Below are positions 32,920-45,594 of a stretch of DNA of 64,000 bases, in pieces. Position numbers and translations under genes: made by a program. The notes under the pieces are model-generated. The model was not told where the DNA came from, searched no databases, and saw only the letters and a program-made list of their open reading frames with translations. Each line of letters starts with the position of its first letter. Positions within the stretch are counted from its first letter, which is position 1. The DNA lies in contig VCMS01000081.1 of assembly GCA_022539475.1 (NCBI GenBank), positions 118,905-182,904 of the forward strand, in the 5' to 3' direction. The DNA is from Gracilaria domingensis. Lineage: Eukaryota; Rhodophyta; Florideophyceae; Gracilariales; Gracilariaceae.

Positions 32920-34603
32920 ATGCTCTACTGCAGCGTATGCAACCACGTTGTCACTGTCGCGGCTATCCTCAATCTTCATGCTAGAAGGTCTCATTCGCGA
33001 AAAATATGTGGGTTGTATTCAACGTTCAACTGTCTCTCAAACATTTCAATCTGGCGAGTCTTAGCTGCTTGAGAGTAACAATGATGCGAAGGAACCTGTC
33101 GAAGTGGATAATTGATACGAGTGACTTGGTGAGCGGGCTGTCCACAACCAGTTTGATAGCGAGCTTCCTGATCACGAGACTTCAGATCCCATATCCAGGG
33201 AGGTATGCTCGTTCTTTGAAAACTTCGAACACTTGTCTTTCCTACTTTGAAATGACCTTCAAGAACCAGAGTAGTTGGTTTATCGGTCCTGCGAAATTCT
33301 CCTGAAAGAGTCAATAGAAGGCAGATTCCGCTTGCTGCTGCGACGAAAGAATAGCAAATGGTACTCGACATAGAGAAACACAATCCAGAGCCCATGCGAC
33401 ATATTTCGAATCAATTCGAAACGCCTGAATCATTCTCGAAGTATGTAGAACAGGTGCGAAAAGAGAACGTTCGTCAAGAAGGATGGAGAAAAGCCTCAAT
33501 TGATACAACATATGGAACCAACGAAACAGGCGTATTTCGCTCTTCACTCTACTTAATGATGAAAGAACTAGAAATTGTAGGTGGTGAATCTGGAGTACCA
33601 GAGTTTTCTATGAGATTCAATGGCCGCGAAAAAAACGCGTACTAGTCTCCTTAGGACTCGGAGATGGTGCAGAGGTATGACAAAGACCCGTCGAGACACA
33701 TGAAAATTTTCGCTGTTGATGTGTACTGCGATGGAATCATTGTGGCCAACTCTGAAACTAGAGTGCCACCACACTCCGAATACGCTTGAGTAACTTGAGA
33801 AGGAGTTCACAGTTTTTGCATGAGGTTGGAATGGCTCCATGCATAGACTTTGATGGTTTTGGGGCTTCAAAACCTAAATAACGAAGAGAGCGACTTAGGT
33901 TGTCTCAAAGGTTGCTGTTCGTGGCATTGAAGGAACTCATTGATGCTTCGGTGTTTGGCAATGAGCAGTTGCGACGCTCATCATTGCCAGAATCGCAATG
34001 ATTGACGCAGATCAACCGCAGGGAAGGGTGTTCTTTTGTTTGAAAGGCGCAGATAGCTAAGCGATTTCTACGGTGTGTGCTATTCCATTCAAGCCAGTAG
34101 TGTCGATTACGCATGACAAAGATCCGAACAATGGCGATTGCGAATACATACAACCTTCCAAACGTATCGTGACGAATATTTTTCGTAACCAATTGGTTTG
34201 CGCTATAAAAAACTTACCAGAGGCTCCATTGACGCGAGCATTGCTAGAAAGTCAGAAAGAAACTCTTCAACAAGCGATAATTGTTCTAATGGGGCAAATT
34301 ACTCATAAGCATCCTCCAGCGTTAGCAACATTTCATGGTCTTGGTAACACCCACTTCTTGCTCTACGATACACCATGTTTTTATTCTCTCCATGTCATGG
34401 ATCTCGGAGTGTATCGAATCATCCAAGATATTGCAGGTGAAATACTTCGTCAACACTTGAATTGTTTGTTATCTGCTACGAAGGCAATTGCTGCTGCAAA
34501 CAGACGTATGCTAGAGACCACAGCTTACGCTCTCATTGCAAGAACTGCTGCCTTCCTTGTTAATCCAAATGAAAAACAAGCCGGTATGATTGGCTTAGTT
34601 TGA
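32920..34603 (+). pseudogene. Decayed Plavaka/KDZ-like transposase with N-terminal C2H2 finger
   Basis: The relic begins at ATG 32920 with a C2H2 finger (YCSVCNHVVTVAAILNLHARR then SH). Several stop-broken frames follow: SREVCSFFENFEHLSFLL near 33220, and 33358-33645 with ISNQFETPESFSKYVEQVRK. The best-preserved frame is 34073-34603, with PFKPVVSITHDKDPNNGDCE, FRNQLVCAIKNLPEAP and CFYSLHVMDLGVYRIIQDIA. That order (polar substrate block, LP, then an LHxxDLGV box) resembles Plavaka/KDZ transposases. It is clearly non-functional. It is distinct from the intact transposase at 57-60 kb and may represent an older family. Confidence 0.5.
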
Positions 34604-35133
34604 CGGGAGCACTCTCCGTTTCTGTGTTACGAGTTAAAGGGCATTTCTACAAGAAACACGGATGATGACAACGTTTTTCAGACAGCTCTTCAGCTCATAA
34701 CAGTGTACAGAGATATATTTAGCGCAAATAAGGCGTCTTCAAAAGCTAGCAGAACTGAGGGCGTAATTCGGGGCCTTCAAGAGAAACTTTCAAAACTCAG
34801 AAAGCTTCTCTGCTTTGATCTCGGGACAAAGTGAATATAAAGCTTCATCGACTTGTTAGGCACGTTGAAGATCACCTGCACAACTCTGGATGATTTCGCA
34901 TTGGAGCGACAGATACGAACGAGGCCATGCACAAAGTGTCCAAGAAGGTATTTTAATCAACGAACCGGCATCGCATCCAAATAGCAACACAGATCGTATC
35001 ATCACTGCGGAGCACTGTTTCTGGTGCAGGCGTTTTATCCACATCATACTCCGAAAGCTGTTCTCCTATTTTTCAAGAAAACATTGTTACCAATCCTGAG
35101 ACAGACACACATCCAAAAGAAAGCGCTGCTGTC

Positions 35134-36380
35134 TTGGACAGAAAGAGCAGCACAACACTGGCAACCAAAATAGCTAAGCGTATATCTCATGGTAGTAGTC
35201 CGGAGGAAATCGAGAGAATCACATTATGCACTGCGTTTGAAGAGAAAGAAATGATGTTCTTCCTTAAGAGGAGATCTGAAATCATAATAAATGTAAAATA
35301 CGACTGGTGGGATTCAGACGATGGTTCTTATGTTAGGCATTTGATTTCCGCAGTGGCGAATGTGAGAGGCTGGTGCCGCCAAGATTCAGTTAAGTACGTA
35401 CTTATGTATACATGAAAGATAACCGCAGAAGAACGGGATTGATTCAATCCATATTTTCACTTCTGGAGAAGCCAGCGATTTGCGTGGCACTCATTCGAAG
35501 GCTGATAGAAACAGAGCCGGAGGATGGAAATGTCAAGAGTGTGCGTGATCATGGTAATCGAAGATTCAAGTGTGAGCTCGACATCTGTGTAAACGTTTAT
35601 ATTGATTGTGTCCCGATACACGATAAGATGCCTGTCATGCTTGTAAGAGATCCATTCGATATTGGAAAGAGACATGGTCCAGAGAAAAGCCTTGTTTGCA
35701 TGCCAGATACTTTGGAAGAGCGCAAAAAAGCACACTTCTTTGAGATAGCTGCATATCGCTACACTTCGTTCGCAGAATAATTCTGTTGAAGAAAAGACTG
35801 TAGTATAGTGGGACGGGTCACTAACCACTGGAGGAATGGTCCAAAGTATTAAGGGCCAACGGTGAAACCACTGATAAAAAGTTGCATTTGCCGGTCGCTA
35901 TCGGTCGTGCCTACAGAAGACGGCGAGCAACGTAGCGATGGCTTGAAAACATTAAAGTCTTTGGTGCTTGCCAGCCTAGGGGGTCAGATAATTGGCAAGG
36001 GAACTTCTGCGTTACAACGGGAGGGAGACGCACCTCAAGCAGCTTAAGTATCAGCTGCGAGGTGCCTTGATCTCTATAATGGTGCATTGAAACCCGGTGC
36101 ATCACGTATAGTATCTATTTTACCTATGGCACAAAAATAATTCATTAAAAGATACGTTCTAAATACATCCGGTGAGTTGCACTTGTACGACCGGTTGTTC
36201 GCTCCAGAACTATGCACCACGAAGGAATACCAACCAGCATACAATACTATAAGGGCCATCTTCGGACATCTTGTTGAAGCACATGAGCAACGAGAGGCTG
36301 TAATTAAAGCATTTATGCGCTTTATAACGCAGTATTCAGCCACTTGGAAGAAAGGTGTAAGTTTCAAACGCAAAGCATGA
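35134..36380 (+). pseudogene. Further transposase-like fragments
   Basis: Short plus-strand frames follow the relic above: 35134-35415 (ERITLCTAFEEKEMMFFLKR), 35412-35780 and 36177-36380 (GELHLYDRLFAPELCTTKEY, REAVIKAFMRFITQYSATWK). They read like protein and keep the same strand, so they are probably the C-terminal part of the same decayed element or of an ORF it carried. No motif is strong enough to name. Confidence 0.3.
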
Positions 36381-39300
36381 CATAGAGTGTAACAAATAAA
36401 GGTAACGAAGTAGTGGGACTTAACCGATAGCTCCGAGGATGGAGAACTTTTCATCGTTATTGTGACTGTATCTAAACAACGGGGTCTTTTTAATAATCAA
36501 AACAGAGCCATTGACGCTCTTTTGTCGGCCACGTGCACCCTTTTCCGACTTATCTCGACCACAGACGGTCGAAGGCAGAACAAAAAGTTATCTTCTTATC
36601 TCCAGCCGCTCTCAGATGGGGTTACTGAAGCTTCATCTGTCCATGACTCTGGCCTTACCGAAACAGTCTCACACACAGCGCTTCATAGTCATCTTTATCG
36701 TATAGATCTTCGACAAATTGGCTCTCGTCCGTGCAATGTCGCTGTGTCCTTAACATTCCGTCGAATTCTGAGTCGGTGGCAGAAGTTGAGCTCAATTTGC
36801 CAACGCCTGCATGATGACAAAGCGAACCCAAACGCGCGGCACCATTAAGGCATCAGAGTTCGAAAAGGCATGAAATTGCGACTCAAGATTCATATTCTCT
36901 GCCCTTACGGGAGGTTAAAAAAATTCCCTGCGGTGGCAGTGGTAACAAATGACGTTTTGTGCTGACATTTGCCGCAACGGCCCCTCTTTTCAAGTTTTAG
37001 TATATAAGCCGTGTCTGAGGCAACACTACACCATTTGTCGCCACCGGCGGCGTGTACAACGTCGGTCTTCAGATGATGGAGACCAACGATTGCCAAGCAA
37101 TTCCGGTCTGGGATGCGAAATCAACAGAGAAAACAGTAGAGGCCGCAACAGTGATCTGATTCGCTAGCAGCAAGGGCGCCAAAATGAATCGATTGGTAGA
37201 CAAAGGGCCGCAACTATGTTATTATTGGTTGACAAATGAACGTCGGCTTTCTCGGTAGTGAATCAATCTACACAGGTGTCGACGTTTCACTGAAAGTGGA
37301 ATCCATGTCCACTGTCACATTCACAACGCTACAAAAACAGCAGAAAACTTTTAGAATTGAAAAAATATAATTGTATCCACGTATTTAATCCAAAAGCCTC
37401 CAATGCAATTCTGCGGCAATATATTTCACTTGAGTTTATAGTCACCAATCGTTTCCTTTAAGCAGTAAACAACTAGCAGCCTTTATATCCTGTTCCAAAA
37501 GTTTAAATAATTCAGTCTCCAAACTTTTTTTGACTTGAAAAACCTTCAAATATTAGCAACAAACCTCGTCGATGTAAATGTTTTGATTCTCATTTTTATT
37601 TGATTGAATTATTTTTTTAAATTAAAACAGTTATAACAAACAATTGTAAGAGAAGAAAATTATTTCTGTCAACAAAACCTACAGTTTACGCACTAACGGC
37701 ATGAACAATCTTGCAGCTTTCAAAGTGCTTTCAAAACCAAAAGATTAATATAAATTCCACGACTGATTTTCTAATAACGCACTGTAAAACCCATATATAT
37801 TTCCCTGTGAGACAAAGTGATGAGCGATGGATGTACATTGGATGAAACTTTGGGACATCTATGTGATATCAGTCGGGTATTTTCTGCGCCTGCAGGATAT
37901 CCAAGTGATATGCGCTGGTACCCCGTTCGATGCCCCCAATTGATGCTCTTTACATGTCCTTTGGATGTACGAATACTATTCAAAAGATATTCATATGATA
38001 CACGAAGACTTGTCCAATGGATGTCCGGAAATCCACGGTGCATCATTCGGACATCAAAAAATCCAATGGCCATCTCTTGATACATCATATGCGTATCAGG
38101 TGGTTATCATTTGGATATACTTCTTGCATCATCTCAGCATCATTTACGTATATCATCTGGAAATCTTAAGGAGATCAAATGGACATCTTCAGGTTTCGTA
38201 ATTCTAATATGAGTTATCTGGGGGATATCATCGGGACATCAATTCACCTCCCTGGGGATACATTTATCAACTTCAAATATGATAAAAACCTAGCCTCATA
38301 ACACAGAATTAAAAATGTTGAGCTTTATACGCGATCTGAGCATTTAAGCAATCTAATTATGAATATTCGAAATAAAATATATATTGCTCTCATCACTAAT
38401 TATTTCTTTCATCCAATACCTTTTTGTAGTAGCATCGTATCTACAGGGCTTTTTACATTTTTTGTTCCAAACCAAAGAAATCATGCCGGACGTACTCCTA
38501 CAACAAAGATTAGGGGACAATAGGCAGAACGTTTAAGCAGTAGAAATTCACTTAAGGAGGTTTTTGTGGTCTGAGAGGTAGAAGTGCAGCGTAATTCTGA
38601 TCTCGAACTGTATGAGCTGAAGTATCTCCTCACTTTAATAGAAGGCAAGCTTCTCATGCACTGAAAAATAAATTCGAAAACCTATTTATGAACGAGATCT
38701 ATATGTCTTGGAACACGAAATTAAAGCAAAAGCTTTCTGTAAATGTCCCAAAAGCGATGCAGTCAATGATACTATCAAATAATCTCATAGTAGTTCTATG
38801 TTTGCTGACCTTGAACTTGAAGCACTGCCATTGTAATTTAAAGCATTACGGGACCACGTGAGAACTTTCAAGATCCTGTACATCAAAATGCTCCAATCGT
38901 ATCATCTATTTAATGAATCCTACTGCAATGATGTAGTTTGTCAACTGAAACCCGTAATGATTCTTTTTGCTTTATAATTGTACCCTCAATCATATACCAG
39001 AAATATATAAAATTGTACAGTAGTCTTGTACAAATCACGGTAATCTATATTGAAAACCTGTTTCTCTCAATACAAAGCGTTCCAAGACATTTCCTAACCA
39101 ACATTTTACATGGCTACATGCATGGTACTATGGGAACAAGATAGTTCTTAGCCGAATAGTAATCATTAACTGTTCTCTGGCTCAAAAGTACGCTAGGGTT
39201 TAGACCGAATTCTCTTTTCTAGAGATGAATATGAAAGCTGTCCATACTTATAGGAATAGGGAAATCACACTAGTAGTTTCAGAAAGATATTGATATTGGT

Positions 39301-40636
39301 GACCGCAGCTTAGTCGCATTAGATTGCACTGCGTTGGCTCATTCCACGAGATACATGTGTCTAACTTAGTACATTAAGTGCTTCACAAAATATGGTCTAC
39401 CATTCTGCTCATAGAAACATTCTAAATGTAGTGAATTCAATTCTACATAGAATGTTCTCATTCGAATGGAAAAGATTCCTTTTTGGGCACTGGAACATGT
39501 TGGTACTTTTTATAGAGAGAAATAGCTCACAGTACACACTCATGGAGAGCGTGACACTCATATCATAGTTAGAAGCGTATAGTAGAGGGTGCTGATGTAA
39601 TTGTAGCATTTTTAACTTGCCGTTTGTAGATGCTAGACCGCTTCTTGTAATATAACGCAATACTCTCGGGCACGACATCTTTCACTACAAACTTTGCTCA
39701 CTACTGTTTCAAAATGTTCAACAAAAGAGGTTGGTTGGCACGGTACAGGTGATAGCTTCACTACGGGTAGTGTGATTATATCCCAAGCGAAGATGAAAGT
39801 ATCTCAAAGGTGTCACTTGTGAGGTATTGTCAAGTGAAAAGAATGTTATGTACAAATTTTCGTGACAACATTTTTGTTGTAAGGTTTGACTTCAAATGAT
39901 TACACCACCATTTCGCTACTTCTGTTATACGGAGTATAACACTTTGGACGCTCTGTATGGGTGATCGTTAGGCATGTACTTGTTCCGTATCATCGATATC
40001 TCTGATTCACAGATGAGACAAAAAATGGGTATAGTAAGCAGTGCTCTGAAATCTCAAACCGATCCAGATGTACTAAGATGTACATATTTTGGGAACACGT
40101 TTCATCATTCAAAACAATATGAAAACAGAAAGGTATTCTAATCCGCATTCTAACAATACACACATCGATTGCAATTAATCATTGCAATCTTGTAGAACTT
40201 TAGATAAATCGGCAATTACTTGATCCGTTCCATCAGTTGTACAATGACTTTCACTGTTACCGGACCGTTATAGCAGTTTCATGCCTCAGACAAAACGGCA
40301 CAGTATACTTTCCGTAATGCCGAACTTGGCCACTGATTTAGGCCAAAACTTTGACTGCATTTGATTCTCTTCACTAGTGAGCGAAGAAATCGTGACTACA
40401 AGTAACTAGTTCTCTCGAGTATCACTCTAATCGTTTTTATGATGCTTCAGACCGAAGAATGCCCTAGTTTGCAAGTGCACATGTGGAGCATTCTACAAAT
40501 TTCCTAACCAGCTACATTCATGCCTCAAAATTTGCAATAAAAAAGTGTACACTCAGTATCTGCACTGCACTGCTGCCTAACAAATCAAAGCAGAACAAGC
40601 CACCGTCATTTATTCAAATCAAATAAGCTCTAGTAG
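36381..40636. other. Long AT-rich non-coding stretch
   Basis: About 4.3 kb with only short open frames and no recognised protein. 36462-36848 has a weak plus-strand frame. 37,800-38,240 is enriched in GGATATC, GGACATC and GGATGTC-type half palindromes. The rest shows nothing I can name; it is likely decayed repeat DNA. Confidence 0.45.
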
Positions 40637-40642
40637 TAGGGA

Positions 40643-40877
40643 GTGTCGCACACGTGTGGTGCGGCTTCGTCTGTGTTCTGCAAAGTGGAATATAGTCTGT
40701 TCGCTTTGGAAACTAAGCTAGTTTTGGGGTTATTTGGGGCGCGCGAGGGGGTGGCAGAGGCTGGCACTAAAAAAAATTTAGAAATTTTGGAATATTAAAT
40801 TCTATTTCGCGCAGTTTAGTTCTTCGGTCCCCTAGTTTTTGTAGAGGTTCTACTTCGCCGCACCACCCCATTCACTC
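40643..40877. repeat. Imperfect inverted repeat of about 25-30 bp arms
   Basis: The left arm GAGTG...GTGGTGCGGCTTCG pairs imperfectly with the right arm CGCCGCACCACC...CACTC. It could be a small foldback element or a promoter feature near the following locus. Confidence 0.3.
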
Positions 40878-41136
40878 TTTTCCGCGACCCTCTCTCAAAA
40901 CTGCACTCGTGCTAGTTTGCGTTTCCATTTTCTCGCATGTTGCAATGCCAATCGCAACTTATCCCACCTCAATCATCCCATCACTTCTTCCCAGTTCACA
41001 CCACCCCCGCTATTTACCCATTTCTCGCCCATCACGCGTTCGCATCCTCTCTCTCCGTCTCCGCAAACGTCATTTTATAGAAGTCAGGTGGACAACTCTC
41101 CCCCTTCTCGTATACCCGCCTCGCCCCAAAACGGCT

Positions 41137-42066
41137 TCAAATCCCCCCCATCCTTCTCTCCTCCTGTCCCCTCAGAATCCCTTTCGCAGTCCGCGCTACC
41201 TCCGTCGCACTCCTAAACCCAGTCACCACCGGAGCTCCGACTCCCTCCCGCGGCACCTCCTCCACCACCTTCTTCATCTCCTTACGCCTCTTCTTCAGAC
41301 GGCTCTTCCCATCCCCAACCCCACCACCCTTTGTCTTCGGTGTCACAGGGGACCCCTTCTGCACCGCCACACTTCCCACACTTCCCTTCTCCGTCTTTCC
41401 CTCCACACCTTCTTTCACCGTCTCCTCTTCTGCCAATCTTTGCCTCTTGCCCAGCTCCTTCACCTCCTTCTCCAGCACGTCCAACGTCTCGTTCAGAACC
41501 CTATTCTCCTCCCGCAACTCTCCAACCTCCCTTCCCGCACACTCCACTATCCCATACACATGATTTCTCATCTCCACTCCCAATACCGACAACGAATTCC
41601 GCAGGCTCGAAATCGCCTCAACCGAAACACCACTACCACCCCCACTCAGCACCACACCACCCATTTCCGTTACAATCTCCACAATTCCATCGTCCAGTTG
41701 CTCCTTCATCACCAACCCCAACATCCCCACTCTCGCCTTCATCTCCCCCACAAACCGCATCTCCCTGTCACCCTCTCCGCCCCCACTCTCTATCTGGTCT
41801 CCAACCTCTAACTGACTCAGATGCACCGCACCCCTTCTCTTCATTGTGACCCCCTCCACTTCCAATTCTACACCCTTGTCCACCTCATCACCATCCCCTC
41901 TCCTCGCCTCACACTTCTTTCCTTCATCGTCCACTTCCTTCTTCTGCGACATCCGACCAGCCGCCGTAATCACGTCCTCTTCCCGCCTTGGTGACGGCGT
42001 CGGCGGTACCTCCTTCCCCTCCAACAGCACCAACAGCTCCTCATCCTTCACGTATCCGTTCGACAT
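41137..42066 (-). CDS. Hypothetical coiled-coil protein
   Basis: Not recognised. It has 309 residues from ATG 42066 (MSNGYVKDEELLVLLEGKEV). There is an acidic/basic N-terminal half, a central hydrophobic helix region (RNSLSVLGVEMRNHVYGIVE) and a coiled coil (EVGELREENRVLNETLDVLE then KEVKELGKRQRLAEEE). The Lys/Arg-rich C-terminus (SRLKKRRKEMKKVVEE) could be a nuclear or nucleic-acid-binding segment. The opposite strand is also open because of base bias. I prefer the minus strand since it has heptads and a normal start. It could be an ORF1-like mobile-element protein. Confidence 0.5.
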   Translation of the reverse strand: MSNGYVKDEELLVLLEGKEVPPTPSPRREEDVITAAGRMSQKKEVDDEGKKCEARRGDGDEVDKGVELEVEGVTMKRRGAVHLSQLEVGDQIESGGGEGDREMRFVGEMKARVGMLGLVMKEQLDDGIVEIVTEMGGVVLSGGGSGVSVEAISSLRNSLSVLGVEMRNHVYGIVECAGREVGELREENRVLNETLDVLEKEVKELGKRQRLAEEETVKEGVEGKTEKGSVGSVAVQKGSPVTPKTKGGGVGDGKSRLKKRRKEMKKVVEEVPREGVGAPVVTGFRSATEVARTAKGILRGQEERRMGGI

Positions 42067-42608
42067 CTTCAGAAGAAGAAATAGTAGTTGGATCGAAGTT
42101 TCCGCTGCGATACAGTGAAATCGAGCTAAACTGTGCTGTCAACCCCCACTGTCCAACCACACGGGCTATATCCAGCACCATGATTGTCCCTGTTTCCCTC
42201 ATCCCATTTCCCGCCAAAACATCTACTGTACACCTTCGCACCTTCCACTATTTAAGCGCCATCTCTCTGTCCCCTCTTCACATAGTCCCCACCCACCTCG
42301 CCTCGACCGGCGATATTTTTCTCTTCCACCATAACCTCACTCGATGGTTATAGCAAAACAGGAAGATATTGCCAGTGGAGGCAAGCTAGGGACTAGTGAT
42401 TGTACTTAAGAGTTGCTCACCCTCTGTCTCGAGTGGGGGCATGTTCTTCTTCCGTCACATCCTGTGTGGGTTGTGACAAAAAAGAATATGTCACCACTCG
42501 ACACCGGATGGGTAACAATGATAGCACGTAGAGTAGTTCATCCTCCCTCTCAGCGTCCACTGGGGATATATTGGATCTGATACCATCAGATGACAGTTCA
42601 AAAACAGT

Positions 42609-42779
42609 ATGGATTATCGTTTAGTTATAGCGCCATCAATTTTGGCTTCAGGCTTTGCTCGCCTTTCAGATGAAGCGAGTGTAATGGAAGAGGCTGGAGC
42701 GGAATGGCTGCATATAGATGTAATGGATGGTCATTTTGTGGCGAACCTTACTGTTGGACCGCCTGTTGTGAAGCTATAG
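42609..42779 (+). pseudogene. Ribulose-phosphate 3-epimerase N-terminal fragment
   Basis: The 56 residues match the start of ribulose-5-phosphate 3-epimerase: [32 protein letters not shown] and LTVGPPVVK. This covers the first strand, the metal-site H-x-D-VMDGHFV region and the next loop. A TAG follows at 42777 and the remaining about three quarters of the barrel is absent, so this is a truncated copy. Confidence 0.85.
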
Positions 42780-43165
42780 AACCCGTTCACGTCATGTATG
42801 AAGCCAAAATGGCTCCTTTCATCCTGGATTCAAGCTCCCCGTAACTCGTACGTTACAACTACTTTACAACTCAGGTTCAAAATCAGTTTCATTCATTGTA
42901 AACTTTCTACTCTTCCACCTACTTTTCATAAAACATCATCACACTTTGTGGCTTGTCGTCTCACACAAGCCCTATCATTCATTCAGTACAATCACATATC
43001 ATACATTTCGCTCACTTTCACAAATTGAACCATGTTCCCGTTCTGCGCTTCCCAACCGTTTGTACTTAAGTATCGTGCTTTACCCCAGCAGTTCTCCACC
43101 CCATCTTCCATTTTTATCGTCACACAAAAACACTCCAACACTTGCAATGAACTCCCCAGTCCGAC

Positions 43166-44049
43166 ATGCCTCCGTCTCCGCCTCCGAGTCCCAGATACTC
43201 TGACGTCCCTCAGGCTTCATCTCCCACCCGAAGGACTCGGGCCGTTATTGTGGGAAGGGGGCGTATAGGTACCATGCTGGCGAACGAACAAGATATGGCC
43301 ATTTCCGCACAAGAATTCTGCAGCATGGCTGCTACCTCTCATCTTTCTGATGTACCGATACTAGTTTGTGGAAGAACGAACACCCTGGAGACCGTAATTC
43401 TGGCTTGCCCTTATTCGCTCAGAGAGAATCTCGTTTTCTTCCAGAATGGAGACATCATACCATTGGTTTCGAAGCTCGGTGTGGACAAATGTTCAAAAGT
43501 TGTCCTATACGTTGGTGTCCCCTCAAGAAACGCAGCTCCGCAGGATGGTTTCACTTCTCAAAGTTCGGATGGTCTCACTGTCGCAACAGGAAAGTGGGCC
43601 TCCAACGTTGCAGACAGGTTTAGGTCTAGGGTCTCACTTGCGGAGTTGTCGACGAAGACACATTTCTCGTAAGCTATTATGAGAAGCTCGTGTGGCTATC
43701 AGCGTTCAACATCGTCGGGGCCTCAAGAGGTTTCATTCCTATGGACGTAGTCGCTACGGAGTGCAGTACGGTTGTGCTCACATTAATGAAAGAGCTGTTG
43801 AAGATAGTTTCGCTTAAGACAGGTACTACTTTCAACCTGGAAGAGACCGTTGGGCGACTTCTTGCATATGGGAAAACTCTCGTTGGCTTCCCTACTTCTT
43901 TCTCCGACTTTCAGTTTAGGAACGCGTACTTCTACGACTTTTCCCGCCAAGAAAGAAACATTGTAGGCGGTGACCCCGCTCCTTTTCATACAAACTACGT
44001 CAACGTTGTTAAGGAAAAGTTATCCCCCTCCCCATTCCCACAGCTTTGA
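43166..44049 (+). pseudogene. Ketopantoate-reductase-like gene with a frameshift
   Basis: The first part (43166-43635) has a Rossmann nucleotide site AVIVGRGRIGTML, then ENLVFFQNGDIIPLV and DGLTVATGKWASNVADRF. A one-base frame change near 43615-43640 moves the coding to the frame reading CGVVDEDTFLVSYYEKLVWL, SAFNIVGA, LLAYGKTLVGFPTSFSDF and DPAPFHTNYV. These match, in order, the two halves of the PanE/ApbA-like family. The second half is intact. It could be a pseudogene or a sequencing error; the neighbouring truncated genes favour decay. Confidence 0.65.
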
Positions 44050-44670
44050 GGTTAGAACACATGACTTTTCGGTGTTGTAAACCTTTTAGAGATAGTTAAA
44101 CATAAAAGTTATCGAAATGATCTGTTCCTATTACATTACTTATATTGTTCGTCCTTCTGCGGTTCAAATATGCCCCTTTAAATCCTACATCCCTTATCAC
44201 TAATACCTGGCTAAGTTTTTGCTAGATGGAAAAGGGTCAATCCACATCATTAAAGTGCACGATACTAGTAACGAAAAAAGTACAAAATTGTGATATTTCT
44301 GAAGAACTAAGCCTTTGCAATACTTGGGGCACCCGTATAAAATAAGGTAAACCTTTTATGGGTTTCAACCCTTAATGGAGGTTGTTTTACTGATCTTGAT
44401 TTCTAAGCTCAGGTTGAAGATATTCATAGTATTCTTTACCCACTTGAACCCGTACATATAATTTATGACTAAATCATCCTTTCTTTACTTCAAATCGATG
44501 CAAAAGCTTCTCGTCGTAGTAACGTTTTCAAACAGTACTACAATACCCGCATATGGTCGTTCTTAGACTCTTTTTATACTACGAAACACCTTGTGAACAT
44601 CAATCATATCCTTCTCATTCGTATACCTACACCCATTTGCAAAACGAACCCTTTCGAAAGCTTTCAAAAC
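44050..44670. other. AT-rich intergenic region, nothing recognised
   Basis: No supportable gene between the reductase relic and the phosphatase-like gene. Confidence 0.4.
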
Positions 44671-45461
44671 ATGTATAACTCAGAAGTTAGAGCCCAAGAA
44701 GTAACTCCTCAGCAGCTGGCTAACGAAACATTCGAAAATGGCTACGCCGTGATTAGTGATATTGACGGTACTCTGAAAAGAGCTGGGGAGAACCTTCCTG
44801 CCGAAACAGTCAAATGCATGAAGTACATCAATGCACGTGTTGGTTTCGGAATTGATACTTGGCGAGATATAGAGGATGCTGAGAGTTTCATGGAGCACCT
44901 GGGGGGCTACACTTTTGGCATCTCTGGAAACCAAGGCGCACGGGTGAGATTATCCAATGGTACCGAAATTGATCACGATCTTGACAGGGAAGGCTACAAA
45001 AGATGTGAAGCCGAATTTGAGAGACTTGCACTCTCCTTAAATGAATCGCACGGACTTCACAAAGAGCGTCAAGAAGCAGTTGTGAGCACTAGAAAAGACA
45101 GTGAACTCCCTAACTTCACGTACAATGGAGTGTCGAAGTGGAAAACAGAAGTTAACTCCGGTACTTCAAAAGTGTTGACATCCTTTCCGAACCTGGTTGC
45201 GTACCCTCAAGATGAAAACTGTGACATAGGGGACATTCGTTTTACAAAAATAGTGGGGCGCTAGCCTCGGTTGAAACCGACCCCCAGTTCGACATACATT
45301 TAATCGTTGCTTTCGGAAACGCTTCCAATGGTGGTCCTCTATATGAAATGGCAACCCTGGCAGTCCATGTGAAGGGAAACGACCCTCCAGCAGCGGTAAC
45401 ATATCTTGTTGATGGGGTGGAGGACGTGCATGAGACCATCAGAAGGGTGGCAGAACTGTAA
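44671..45461 (+). pseudogene. Trehalose-phosphatase-like HAD gene with a frameshift
   Basis: The start ATG at 44671 opens MYNSEVRAQEVTPQQLANET. HAD motif I is present as VISDIDGTLKRAGENLP with both aspartates. It continues RVGFGIDTWRDIEDAE, GYTFGISGNQGARVRL and LVAYPQDENCDIGDIRFTK. The frame stops at 45262, but an adjacent frame continues LIVAFGNASNGGPLYEMATL and VEDVHETIRRVAEL to 45459-45461. So one frameshift separates the catalytic and the GDD-like C-terminal part. The GDDxTDE motif is degenerate. It is the inverted, diverged paralogue of the gene at 45595-46473. Confidence 0.6.
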
Positions 45462-45594
45462 GGGTACAGAAAATGCAAGTGTCAATGGTTTAGAAATGCT
45501 CTTGGAATTTGTTTCAAGTGCTACGATGCCTGTAATACTTAGCTATGATATGAGATCTCAGTAATAAGAGTGTCGTATATATCTCAATACCCTT

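Noticed and set aside
40909-41811. 300-codon plus-strand open frame
   Set aside because: Pro/Ser/His-rich sequence with no protein character; it is the antisense of the minus-strand coiled-coil ORF in pyrimidine-rich DNA.
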